Of a stretch of DNA of 14,294 nt, positions 6,707 to 13,621 are shown one piece after another. The DNA comes from Anaerolineales bacterium (GTDB taxonomy: Bacteria; Chloroflexota; Anaerolineae; Anaerolineales; E44-bin32), in assembly GCA_011772595.1 (NCBI GenBank), contig WVZH01000040.1, forward strand, positions 1 to 14,294, written 5' to 3'. Positions within the stretch are counted from its first letter, which is position 1. The number at the start of each line of letters is the position of its first letter. The position numbers and the translations under genes are program-made. The notes beneath the pieces were generated by a model. That model was not told the origin of the DNA. It saw only the letters and a list, made by a program, of their open reading frames with translations, and made no database searches.

Positions 6707-8512
6707 TTAGTGCATCGCCTTGCCGCATCCTCGATATTTCTTGTCGTCCAATATCACTGTAACACTGGCCTCAAATGGCTCGCCGCTCATGGAGTCCCGG
6801 CAGGGCCGGGCTTGAATGACAACTGTCAGTTCTTGTTTCCCCTCTTGAACCCTGTAGACCGTTTTGCTTGTGTGCTGATCGACCAACGGCTCCGGCTTGA
6901 CAAACGCATATGTGGTGTTTCCATAGTCACCGACAAATACAATTTTTTCGTTCGCCGTGACTTCTAAGTGCCAACCGGGTTCGTTACCCACAGCCCGGAA
7001 ATCAACCCCCCTTAACCTGGCATCTTCCCAGATAGCCTTTGCCCGATTGTTCGTACAATTGGCGTGCTGCTCCTCACCGAGCTCAAGCATGGCTTCGTCA
7101 CCCTTGCTCCAGAACATTATCTGTCCTTCACGGTATTTCGTACCCGAAGCCGATGGGACCCTGGGCAGACGTATGGTCGTATCTGGCAAAAACAGCCAGG
7201 CCTCCTCCTCTGTTCTGGCTGTGAAGGTGAATCCATCACCACATTTGTATACATAGGTCCGGGGGACATTTTGCCCGGAAACCACAACCAGCCCGTCGGG
7301 GGTAAGGATCGACTTGATGTTCTGGCGCGGTACCATGACCATCGACATGGCCACCTTGTCCTCGATGGGCATGGCGGACATGGTTTCCATGGCCAGCACT
7401 TCGGCCACGCCGTTTGTCACATTCACCTTGCCAATGCGAATGCGGTTGTAGAACTGGGTGTTGCGGGCAAAAAGAACGAGGTTTGTTTTGAAGTCGATTT
7501 GCGGAACGGCTTCAGCCGGTTTGAAGGCTTTCCAGATGCGCTCAAAGATCTTCACATCATCGATGAAACCGACCCCCTGTTCGCGCTGCTTCTCCGGCAG
7601 TAAGTTGAGTTGAGACACCGGATAGTCACCCTGCCAGGATTGCAGAATTTCGGTCTCGCCATCGAGGGGCTGAAAATGGTGGGCCAATGCGTCAGTCTCT
7701 GCCTGGCAGTCGCGTGTGGGTTCGAGGCCTTTGGCGCGAACGGCTGCAAGTTCGGCCTTAGCGGCCTCAAGCTCCGCACGGAATGTGGGGTCGGCATGCA
7801 GTCGCGCGACGGCAGCAGCCCCAATGAAACGGCCTTCGACCACATCGCTGTGCCAATGGACATTACAGATCACACGGCTTTCACCGAAGGCCCGGCCACG
7901 GGCAAGAATCGTATCCGCCCGGTCTGGTGCAATCTCACTCAGAATCAGCGCCCAGGCCCAGCCAAGAGCGGTATGCCCGGAAGGGTAGGAGCCGTCCTTC
8001 ATCAAGTGCGGTTCTTCATCCGGGGTACAGGTCGGTTCCTGGTTCACGACAAACGGGCGAGTACGATTATAGTGATTCTTGGCCGTGTAGGTGGAAAGCC
8101 CCGCATCGGCAAGGGTACGGCGCAGCAGCATGTAGAGATGCGGCGTGTCCTGCTCCGTGATCGGAACGCCCATGGCGCAGGAAAAGGTACCGGCCGCCTG
8201 GGGAAACATCAGGCTCGCATCTTCAGTGGCAAGCTCCCACCGCGGCGTACCCCCCAGGGTAAGGCTCTGTCGGCTGACCTCCTCATCGAGTGCGAGCGCA
8301 GCCGAGCCTGCAGCAGGCGGTGGAGGAAGAAGAGCCAGGCTGTTGGGAAGGGCCTCGGGTTCCAGATATCCCGCCAAAATACCCGGCCGTATCTCCGGCA
8401 CCACGGCAGGCTTGCTTTGCCTTTCGAAACTCGCACAACCTGCGGTGATTGCGACGCAAGTCAGAACCAGTAAAAGCTGACGCACCCGAGCGTTACAAAC
8501 ATGGCTTATCAT
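6707..8512 (-). CDS. PAP2 class A acid phosphatase lipoprotein fused to PrcB-like, MliC and COG3650-like domains
   Basis: The product is 601 aa. The signal peptide ends at ITAGC, with Cys26 the probable lipidation site (Thr at -3 is less usual). Residues about 75-245 are a class A non-specific acid phosphatase of the PAP2 superfamily with the full signature: K145-x6-R152-P153, GSYPSGHT at 174-181, S212-R213-x5-H219-x3-D223. Catalytic activity is therefore likely, with His219 the expected phospho-accepting nucleophile. Residues about 315-400 (NLVLFAR, RIRIGKVNV, VMVPRQNI) resemble PrcB-type domains, with modest certainty. Residues about 420-488 look like MliC (YKCGDG, MFWSKGDEAML, NC), with C424 and C486 as a likely disulfide. 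Residues about 500-601 (FRAVGNEPGWHLEV, ARPCRDSMSG, YRGCG) match the C-terminal type seen in COG3650. A class A phosphatase usually ends near 250 aa, so the last 350 residues are an unusual addition. The start has a GGGAG SD 7 nt upstream. Confidence 0.85.
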   Translation of the reverse strand: MISHVCNARVRQLLLVLTCVAITAGCASFERQSKPAVVPEIRPGILAGYLEPEALPNSLALLPPPPAAGSAALALDEEVSRQSLTLGGTPRWELATEDASLMFPQAAGTFSCAMGVPITEQDTPHLYMLLRRTLADAGLSTYTAKNHYNRTRPFVVNQEPTCTPDEEPHLMKDGSYPSGHTALGWAWALILSEIAPDRADTILARGRAFGESRVICNVHWHSDVVEGRFIGAAAVARLHADPTFRAELEAAKAELAAVRAKGLEPTRDCQAETDALAHHFQPLDGETEILQSWQGDYPVSQLNLLPEKQREQGVGFIDDVKIFERIWKAFKPAEAVPQIDFKTNLVLFARNTQFYNRIRIGKVNVTNGVAEVLAMETMSAMPIEDKVAMSMVMVPRQNIKSILTPDGLVVVSGQNVPRTYVYKCGDGFTFTARTEEEAWLFLPDTTIRLPRVPSASGTKYREGQIMFWSKGDEAMLELGEEQHANCTNNRAKAIWEDARLRGVDFRAVGNEPGWHLEVTANEKIVFVGDYGNTTYAFVKPEPLVDQHTSKTVYRVQEGKQELTVVIQARPCRDSMSGEPFEASVTVILDDKKYRGCGKAMH

Positions 8513-8543
8513 CTAATGTCTCCCTTTTATAAGTGTGGATTGG

Positions 8544-8636
8544 GGAATGCGGAATTCGGAATGGCGACCTTCCAATGTGGAATTTGGATTTCGGAATGCG
8601 GAATAGAATACACACCTCATTACTCTGCATTCCGCA
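8544..8636. repeat. GGAATGCGGAAT repeat cluster (spacer element)
   Basis: GGAATGCGGAAT occurs at 8544-8555 and again at 8593-8604. The inverted word GCATTCCGCA is at 8627-8636. Related words (GGAATTCGG-like at 8551, GTGGAATTTGGATTTCGG around 8577) fill the space between. The block has no coding frame of interest and can fold on itself. It resembles a small interspersed palindromic element and differs from the GAAATCCGAA element at 5178-5330. Confidence 0.5.
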
Positions 8637-8640
8637 CTTC

Positions 8641-8853
8641 TCATTTCGCCCTCATTTTTTCCACCAATTTTTCTTTTGAGACGTTTACGCATGTCTGCCG
8701 CGGTCTCGGTGGAAGCGCATTGGTCTTCGCCGGAGCCGTCTTTGATTCCGGCGTGTCAGGTTCACGAAGTTGAAATCCCTGAACCATTCCCTCGTAGAGA
8801 TCCAGTTTCACTGTCTGGCCCGACGGTATCCAGAGTCTGTTCGTGCTGCGCAC
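8641..8853 (-). CDS. Doubtful small ORF after the tannase gene
   Basis: A 70-codon minus-strand frame starts with GTG at 8853. It encodes a reasonable-looking peptide (TNRLWIPSGQTVKLDLYEG) followed by a Pro/Lys-rich tail ending EKLVEKMRAK. The frame stays open further upstream, nearly to the tannase stop. There is no SD at the GTG, I recognise no family, and the stop lies just beyond the repeat cluster. It could be a real small protein, a remnant of a larger gene's C-terminus, or chance. Confidence 0.25.
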   Translation of the reverse strand: MRSTNRLWIPSGQTVKLDLYEGMVQGFQLREPDTPESKTAPAKTNALPPRPRQTCVNVSKEKLVEKMRAK

Positions 8854-8889
8854 TGTTATCGAGCGAACAAGAAAACAAAAATGGATGTG

Positions 8890-10497
8890 CTAATCTCCCT
8901 TAACACAACTGAAACTCGACACATCTCGGGGATCCCCTTTCCCGTCGTACTTCGCCGTTTGAGGATAAGCACACAGAAGTCTTGAACCTGTTAGTTGAAG
9001 GTTTTCATCAACAAAATAGACAGTAATCTGATCGGGCGCCTTGCCTGTTTCCACCCACTTATCCAATTCGTCGAGCCAATTTACCCATGATGGCCCCGGT
9101 CCACCAAAACAATGCTCGACACCCGGCATCATGAACAATCGTACATCGTTCGCGGCCTTTTTATCGTGCGCGATGACTTTGTCATAATAACCAATAGTCG
9201 CTAAGGCAGAGATCGCCGCATCCGACCAACCGGTGTACATTATCAGCTTGCCGCCGCGTTTACGGAACGCGGACAAATCAGGATTGGTGGCATTAAGCGT
9301 TGCGGCTACCAGTTCTGCATCTTTATGGAAAGTATCAAAATTATAATTATTATAAGTCCACTCCGGATCATGATAAACAAAGTACTTCATGATCCCGTTG
9401 CCAAAAGCGTAAAAAAGGTTGGGGGCTGTAGGGGCTTCGATATCTCCTACGTCCACGCCTCCCTGGAACTCATCCAGATCGGCCTGGTATTTTAAACCAC
9501 CCGTCAACCAACGCGGCCAGCCTCCGAGGGCTGTTTCGCCACCAAATGGGAAGCCATAAAATAGGTCGCCCTGCTTGTCTTTCGGACCATCATAGATCGC
9601 CTTGACGGCACGAACCTGTTCTTCCGTCAAGCAGGAGTCCGTTTTCTCGCCTTTACACAATAGAGACTCCACATCAAATTTGCACTGCCTGGGATCATTC
9701 AGTATGCCGTCTTTAATCCCGTCCTGTTCATCACATTTTTCAAGATAGGAAGACTCGATAAGCTCCTGCTCTTTAGGCCCAACTACGGCCGCTTTAATAT
9801 CATTGGGATCCGGATACATGACCTGGTTAATTTGTGTCGCCGTAGCACCAAGCATGGCCCAGTTATACGCAGGCGCACCGGCCACAATGCCGTCGAAATC
9901 TTCCGGATAACGTTGCGCTTCCATCAAGGCCTGACCACCGCCCCGGGAACAGCCGGTAAAATAGCTACGGGTAATGTCTTTTTGGTAAAAGGCTTCTGTC
10001 AGCGCCTTCGCCGTAACCGCGGTGCGATGCACCGCCTGGTGGCCGAAGTTGACCAGACGCTCCAGATTGTTATGTGCCCAGCTGGCATCCAAGGGGTGGC
10101 CTTGATGTCCCGTATCGGTGCCCACCGAGGCATAGCCGGCTTGCAGGGAACCGAACATAAGTGAGGTATTCATAACCGAGCCCACAAAACCGCCGCCGCC
10201 ACCCATCACAAACTTGCCGTTCCATTCCTCGGGCAGGAGCAATTCAAAGTGGATCTCCGGACCAATCACACCCGCCACCTTGCAGTGCGGCGCGGGTTGC
10301 GTTTCGTGCGTGACCGACGTGATGGTGACGTCCGGCAGATCCGGCAGTGATTCGATGCTGCACTGGGGTATCGATTTTTCAGCCGTTGTAAGCGACGCTT
10401 GATTTCGAGATGCGACACAGCCAGACAGAATTGCCGAAGACATTACGGCGATCAGCAGAACAAGCATAATTTTTCTGACATCTGTCACGTATTTCAT
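8890..10497 (-). CDS. Tannase/feruloyl esterase family lipoprotein
   Basis: The product is 535 aa from the ATG at 10497. This start has GGAGGAG 6 nt upstream; the in-frame start at 10527 adds only 10 residues. The signal peptide ends in AILSGC, with Cys27 the lipidation site. The mature protein is a tannase/feruloyl esterase-type alpha/beta hydrolase (PF07519): GKFVMGGGGGFVG near residues 94-106, nucleophile elbow G-C-S-R-G-G with Ser184, acid Asp426 in GWSDAAIS, and His462 in GVEHCFGG. Cys183 and Cys463 flank the catalytic Ser and His, the CS-D-HC arrangement in which a disulfide ties the catalytic residues together. Such enzymes cut phenolic or galloyl esters, and the plastic-related MHETase is a relative; the substrate here is unknown. 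Length is normal for the family. The large lid region (about 210-410) contains further cysteines, as usual. Its upstream neighbour is a sulfatase homologue 123 bp away. Confidence 0.88.
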   Translation of the reverse strand: MKYVTDVRKIMLVLLIAVMSSAILSGCVASRNQASLTTAEKSIPQCSIESLPDLPDVTITSVTHETQPAPHCKVAGVIGPEIHFELLLPEEWNGKFVMGGGGGFVGSVMNTSLMFGSLQAGYASVGTDTGHQGHPLDASWAHNNLERLVNFGHQAVHRTAVTAKALTEAFYQKDITRSYFTGCSRGGGQALMEAQRYPEDFDGIVAGAPAYNWAMLGATATQINQVMYPDPNDIKAAVVGPKEQELIESSYLEKCDEQDGIKDGILNDPRQCKFDVESLLCKGEKTDSCLTEEQVRAVKAIYDGPKDKQGDLFYGFPFGGETALGGWPRWLTGGLKYQADLDEFQGGVDVGDIEAPTAPNLFYAFGNGIMKYFVYHDPEWTYNNYNFDTFHKDAELVAATLNATNPDLSAFRKRGGKLIMYTGWSDAAISALATIGYYDKVIAHDKKAANDVRLFMMPGVEHCFGGPGPSWVNWLDELDKWVETGKAPDQITVYFVDENLQLTGSRLLCAYPQTAKYDGKGDPRDVSSFSCVKGD

Positions 10498-10503
10498 TTT
10501 CGT

Positions 10504-10510
10504 CTCCTCC
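10504..10510 (-). promoter_or_regulatory. Ribosome binding site of the tannase gene
   Basis: GGAGGAG on the minus strand lies 6 nt from the ATG at 10497. It rules out the longer frame to 10527, whose first codons lie within the leader. Confidence 0.75.
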
Positions 10511-10512
10511 TT

Positions 10513-10544
10513 TTTACTGTTTATCAAATTTACTGTTTATCAAA
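10513..10544. repeat. Perfect 2 x 16-bp tandem repeat in the tannase leader
   Basis: TTTACTGTTTATCAAA is repeated exactly at 10513-10528 and 10529-10544. On the transcribed strand it reads TTTGATAAACAGTAAA twice, just upstream of the SD. It may be a duplicated operator or a slippage product in an AT-rich leader. Confidence 0.7.
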
Positions 10545-10583
10545 CATCTTTACATATGTTAGCGGAAACATAACCTGAATAAG

Positions 10584-10595
10584 ACCACGCGTGGT
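10584..10595. promoter_or_regulatory. 12-bp perfect palindrome ACCACGCGTGGT
   Basis: A perfect 12-bp palindrome sits in the 123-bp gap between the sulfatase-like stop (10621) and the tannase start, about 87 bp upstream of that start. Its position would suit a transcription-factor operator. It has no loop, so it is a poor terminator. No regulator is encoded nearby. Confidence 0.35.
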
Positions 10596-10620
10596 TCTCA
10601 TCTGCTGCTACAAGTCACTT

Positions 10621-12477
10621 TTAGTCATGCAGGTGCGGTGCGACAAGCAGGGCTTTTTCCGGTTTATACTTGTCGAACAAGCCGATTAGGCTTTCCGCCT
10701 CTTGTGCTGTACCCCGTCTCATCTCAATTTCTTTTCTCTTCACCAATTCCTGCACGGTGGCCTGACTGAGATAAAGTTTGACCCATGCTTCTCCTGAAAG
10801 CGACATGATAATGTCTGCGGGTTTATAATGTTCATCCGGGTCGTCAAGGAACTCCGCGACAGCCCGGCGAATGTGCAAGCCAACCGTTCGGTGATCGCCT
10901 GTAAAGTCAAACAGGAGGACTTTATCCGTATCGCCGCTCTTTTTCGGATCCAGGCGAACGCGGAAGTAGTCCACCGTGGTTTCCGGATTTGCAGCAATCG
11001 CCTGAGGCTGCGGCGGAATGATCCGGGGGACAACAACCTTGCCTTCAAGTGCAAGTGCCTGGGTCAACAGGTGCGAACGGGCATTGGCGCCGGTGGAAAG
11101 GTAGGCCAGATGCCGCAACACCTTGGCTTTAAATAGCCTAACCTCTTTGTCCTGCGGGTCCAGCTTATACAGGTAATTCACCAACTGGGCCGCCCAGGCA
11201 TATTCTTTTTTATCGAAAACGGCTTGGGCTTCTTTGAGCACCTTTTCCCGGCCTCCAATCAGCTTGACGATACGTTCGGCTTCTTCCAGCGGGGATGGCC
11301 GGAAGATGGTTGCCGCATCTCCGTTATACCAGCCAACGGTGTGGTAGTAGATGGCTGGTGTTTGGAAGGATAACTCTCCGTAGCTTTGGAAATTATGAGG
11401 ATCCTCTTCGAGATACTCCGGCATTTTGATCATGTGTCGCAGATCATCCGGTCCATAACCACCTAAAATATGCCGTAAAGTCTGGTCCAGCGTGAAGGCA
11501 ATACCGTCCAAATACGCATTCAGGGTATTTCTGATTTTGTCTTTGCCCAGGATGGGCCGGTGCGCGTATCCAATAAGTGCCTCCGGCTCTAAGTCACGGA
11601 CAAGCTTAGCCAACTCAGCCCATTCCCGGGCGTCTCGAAACAGATCCCCCCGGATTGAATACATGTTCGGCGGAGTGTTCCATAGGGCATTCTGAATACA
11701 GATTTTACGATCGGGCAGCCACACCGTTATATGGGTCTTGTCATCGGTACCGTATTTCGTGAAAAACTGCATCTTAATACCAAGAAGCTCAAATACTTCA
11801 CCATCTTCAGGTGCGCGGTTTACCGGCAGAAAAGCCACTTCTCCAATTTCAAGATTGGTCGGACTGTACCAGGCATCGGGTCCTTCATTCGGCAGGAAGT
11901 AGTTGAACTGCTGCAGGGCCCGTGCGGTCAGATACGGGCTGACTTCGGGGAAATAGGCCGGCGCGCCGCCTGAAGACAGGTTTTGTTGTACGATGGCATT
12001 GAGGTCGGGATGGCCGATGACCATAACATCCTTGTTTCCTTCCGCCATCACGCCAGCGCCAAAGGCGTAGTGGGAGTGGCCATACACGATTGCCCTAATC
12101 GGCTTCTTGCTGAAAGTCCGTATGGCCTTGAGCAATTTTTCACCATCTTTCCTGGTGTCCCCGGTATCGAAGACAATCAGCCCGTCATCGCCTTCCACCA
12201 CAATGCATGCCGAGATCAGATAGCCGCCGAGTACGTAAACACCTTCCACTGGGTTTTCGATTTCCGGCCCCTCGGTCCATGCCACCTTGGGCAATTGCTC
12301 CAGCAGTTCCTTGTTGACGATCGCTCCGTTGGGCGCCGTAACAAGTTCTGCCGGACCGCCCATGTAGCGGGATGATGGCTGCCGCTCCTCGGCCTGTAAG
12401 GCAGGCCCGGAAGCCATCACGGCCAGCATTAACAGGATCAACGAGCCCATACACGCTCCAACTTTTTGTAATCTCAT
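10621..12477 (-). CDS. MBL-fold alkylsulfatase-like exported protein with altered metal site
   Basis: The product is 618 aa. The signal peptide is residues 1-29 (MRLQKVGACMGSLILL...ALQA); there is an AAGGAG SD 7 nt from the ATG. The domain order is that of SdsA/Pseudomonas-type alkylsulfatases. The MBL domain is about 65-310 (GVYVLGGYLISACIVVEGDD, IVFDTGDTRKDGEKLL). The alkylsulfatase dimerisation domain is about 320-480 (VGWYNGDAATIF, GGREKVLKEAQAVFD, YAWAAQLVNYLYKLDP). The SCP2-like C-terminal domain is about 500-612. The usual HSHADHFGG metal motif is HSHYAFGAG here (134-142), so the Asp and third His are replaced. The later AEN-x-TH segment is replaced by QNALWNTPPNMY, while His306 in GYAHRPILG is kept. 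Canonical two-zinc sulfatase activity is therefore doubtful. It may bind one metal, act on another substrate, or be a non-catalytic homologue. Confidence 0.85.
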   Translation of the reverse strand: MRLQKVGACMGSLILLMLAVMASGPALQAEERQPSSRYMGGPAELVTAPNGAIVNKELLEQLPKVAWTEGPEIENPVEGVYVLGGYLISACIVVEGDDGLIVFDTGDTRKDGEKLLKAIRTFSKKPIRAIVYGHSHYAFGAGVMAEGNKDVMVIGHPDLNAIVQQNLSSGGAPAYFPEVSPYLTARALQQFNYFLPNEGPDAWYSPTNLEIGEVAFLPVNRAPEDGEVFELLGIKMQFFTKYGTDDKTHITVWLPDRKICIQNALWNTPPNMYSIRGDLFRDAREWAELAKLVRDLEPEALIGYAHRPILGKDKIRNTLNAYLDGIAFTLDQTLRHILGGYGPDDLRHMIKMPEYLEEDPHNFQSYGELSFQTPAIYYHTVGWYNGDAATIFRPSPLEEAERIVKLIGGREKVLKEAQAVFDKKEYAWAAQLVNYLYKLDPQDKEVRLFKAKVLRHLAYLSTGANARSHLLTQALALEGKVVVPRIIPPQPQAIAANPETTVDYFRVRLDPKKSGDTDKVLLFDFTGDHRTVGLHIRRAVAEFLDDPDEHYKPADIIMSLSGEAWVKLYLSQATVQELVKRKEIEMRRGTAQEAESLIGLFDKYKPEKALLVAPHLHD

Positions 12478-12555
12478 GATGCGATCTCCTTATGCTGATG
12501 AGCTTCTTGCATTACGCCTCCAGTTCCCCCAATTCTGTCATCCTGAGTGACCGTG

Positions 12556-12584
12556 GAGAGAGGGGTCAGGTCTTCATTCTTGAC
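12556..12584 (+). repeat. Left terminal inverted repeat of the REP-like element
   Basis: The core is 12560-12584, containing GGGGTCAGGTCTTCATTCTT. It includes the stop and last codons of the transposase gene. Just outside it the flank reads TCTGTCATCCTGAGTGAC, which resembles the start of a common bacterial TGTCATCCTGAG interspersed repeat. Confidence 0.75.
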
Positions 12585-13519
12585 GATCTGATCTTTTTCT
12601 CAAGTTTCTCTATTTCACGTCTCAGCTTTTTATCATTTTCCATCCACTGGCGGGCTCTGCGGCATGCCTGGGATACACCTGATTCGCCGATGGCAAAATG
12701 ACTTCCGATATCTTTCAGCTTCTTTGCTGTGTATTTTTGGCAAAGATACATTTTCACGTTTCTTGCCAGTTTGGCATTATTACTGAAAGACTCATCTATG
12801 ATATTAAAGATGTCCTGTATCGATACTCTCGGAGCCAACTCCTTTAACGCCGGTAAATCCTTGTGTGGCCTTTCGTCCGAAAGGAACGTTTCTTTTATAT
12901 GGGATATGAAGCCACCACTGCCAAGCAGGGTTGAACTGACGACATCTTTCAAAGGGCTTTTGTATTCTTGCCCCAGGAGGGCATCGACAAAGGCCTGATA
13001 CCTTTTTTGAGCTAGCGAGTCTTTTTCGCCGAAATATCCGAGGATGAACGCCCTGTGGAGCCACTCAGGCGCTTTCCTTTCTCCGATATAAAACAGATAG
13101 CTCGACCATGGGTATGCTTCTGGCCTGTCTACCATCCCCGCCCTTACCGGATTTAGATGAATGTATCTTGAAAGTTCCTTGGCATACTCATCGATCTCCA
13201 CCAGTATGGCTTTATATCGCCCCTGAAACAAATGGCCGACTCGCTTTCGTTTTGTATTAACATAAGTTGTGTACGCCCCATTTATGTGTCGCATGATCTG
13301 GGCGAGATTGGCTGAAGGGGTTTCCATGAGCAGATGATAATGGTTGTCCATCAGGCAGTACACATGAATCAAGGCGTCATACCGCTCGGTAGCTGATTCG
13401 AGATATTCGAGGAATTTTTCGCGGTCACGCTTACTTTTGAATATCGCTTTTTGCTCATTGCCGCGTGAAGTAATGTGGTAAAAGGCACCCGGGAAGGCAA
13501 TTCTCAATGGGCGAGCCAT
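12566..13519 (-). CDS. REP-associated Y1 tyrosine transposase (IS200-like, HUH)
   Basis: The product is 317 aa. The N-terminus MARPLRIAFPGAFYHITSRG is characteristic of REP-associated Y1 transposases (TnpA-REP). The HUH metal motif is H60-Y61-H62 in MDNHYHLLME; the catalytic Tyr is Y119 in LSRYIHLNPVRAG. PWSSYLFYIG follows at about 137-146. Beyond residue about 230 is a DnaA-like helix-turn-helix region (VSIQDIFNIIDESF, LKDIGSHFAIGESGVSQACR) ending in a basic coiled tail (KKLRREIEKLEKKIR), a common addition in this clade that probably binds DNA. Such enzymes nick and move single-stranded DNA at structured repeats. The gene looks intact and its last codons (SRMKT, stop) lie inside the left inverted repeat. 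A weak AGGGGAT SD precedes the ATG. Confidence 0.9.
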   Translation of the reverse strand: MARPLRIAFPGAFYHITSRGNEQKAIFKSKRDREKFLEYLESATERYDALIHVYCLMDNHYHLLMETPSANLAQIMRHINGAYTTYVNTKRKRVGHLFQGRYKAILVEIDEYAKELSRYIHLNPVRAGMVDRPEAYPWSSYLFYIGERKAPEWLHRAFILGYFGEKDSLAQKRYQAFVDALLGQEYKSPLKDVVSSTLLGSGGFISHIKETFLSDERPHKDLPALKELAPRVSIQDIFNIIDESFSNNAKLARNVKMYLCQKYTAKKLKDIGSHFAIGESGVSQACRRARQWMENDKKLRREIEKLEKKIRSSRMKT

Positions 13520-13589
13520 GTTCAGATCCCCTGGTTCAATTCTTCTTTGTTATACCCTCGGGAAATCCATATGATATTCAGACGAAGTT

Positions 13590-13621
13590 GTCAAGAATGA
13601 AGACCTGACCCCTCGTCTCTC
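13590..13621 (-). repeat. Right terminal inverted repeat of the REP-like element
   Basis: The core is 13590-13614, beginning GTCAAGAATGAAGACCTGAC, an exact inverted copy of 12560-12584. The tail GTCTCTC (13615-13621) has three extra bases compared with the left end. The last two bases of the tail fall in the stop codon of the neighbouring gene. Confidence 0.75.

Larger units (their letters stand above)
8513..8889. other. Intergenic region with GGAATGCGGAAT repeats and a doubtful small ORF
   Basis: This 377-bp spacer lies between the tannase gene and the PAP2 fusion. The half nearest the fusion gene (about 8540-8650) is a repeat-rich, partly palindromic element. The other half holds a possible 70-codon frame on the minus strand. 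No convincing promoter was found for the fusion gene: a TATAAA lies too close to its SD to serve as a -10 box for a normal leader. Confidence 0.5.
12556..13621. mobile_element. REP/IS200-like element bounded by inverted repeats
   Basis: A single Y1 transposase gene is enclosed by terminal inverted repeats whose cores (12560-12584 and 13590-13614) match perfectly over 25 bp. Outside the cores both ends carry a degenerate GAGA/TCTC extension. Element length is about 1.07 kb. No target duplication is seen, as expected for this transposase class. The left end lies in the leader of the sulfatase-like gene and the right end covers the stop codon of the Gmad2 gene. Confidence 0.75.

Noticed and set aside
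7610..8473. 287-codon plus-strand ORF opposite the PAP2 fusion gene
   Set aside because: It is the antisense shadow of a gene with clear catalytic motifs on the minus strand; its peptide has no recognisable pattern.
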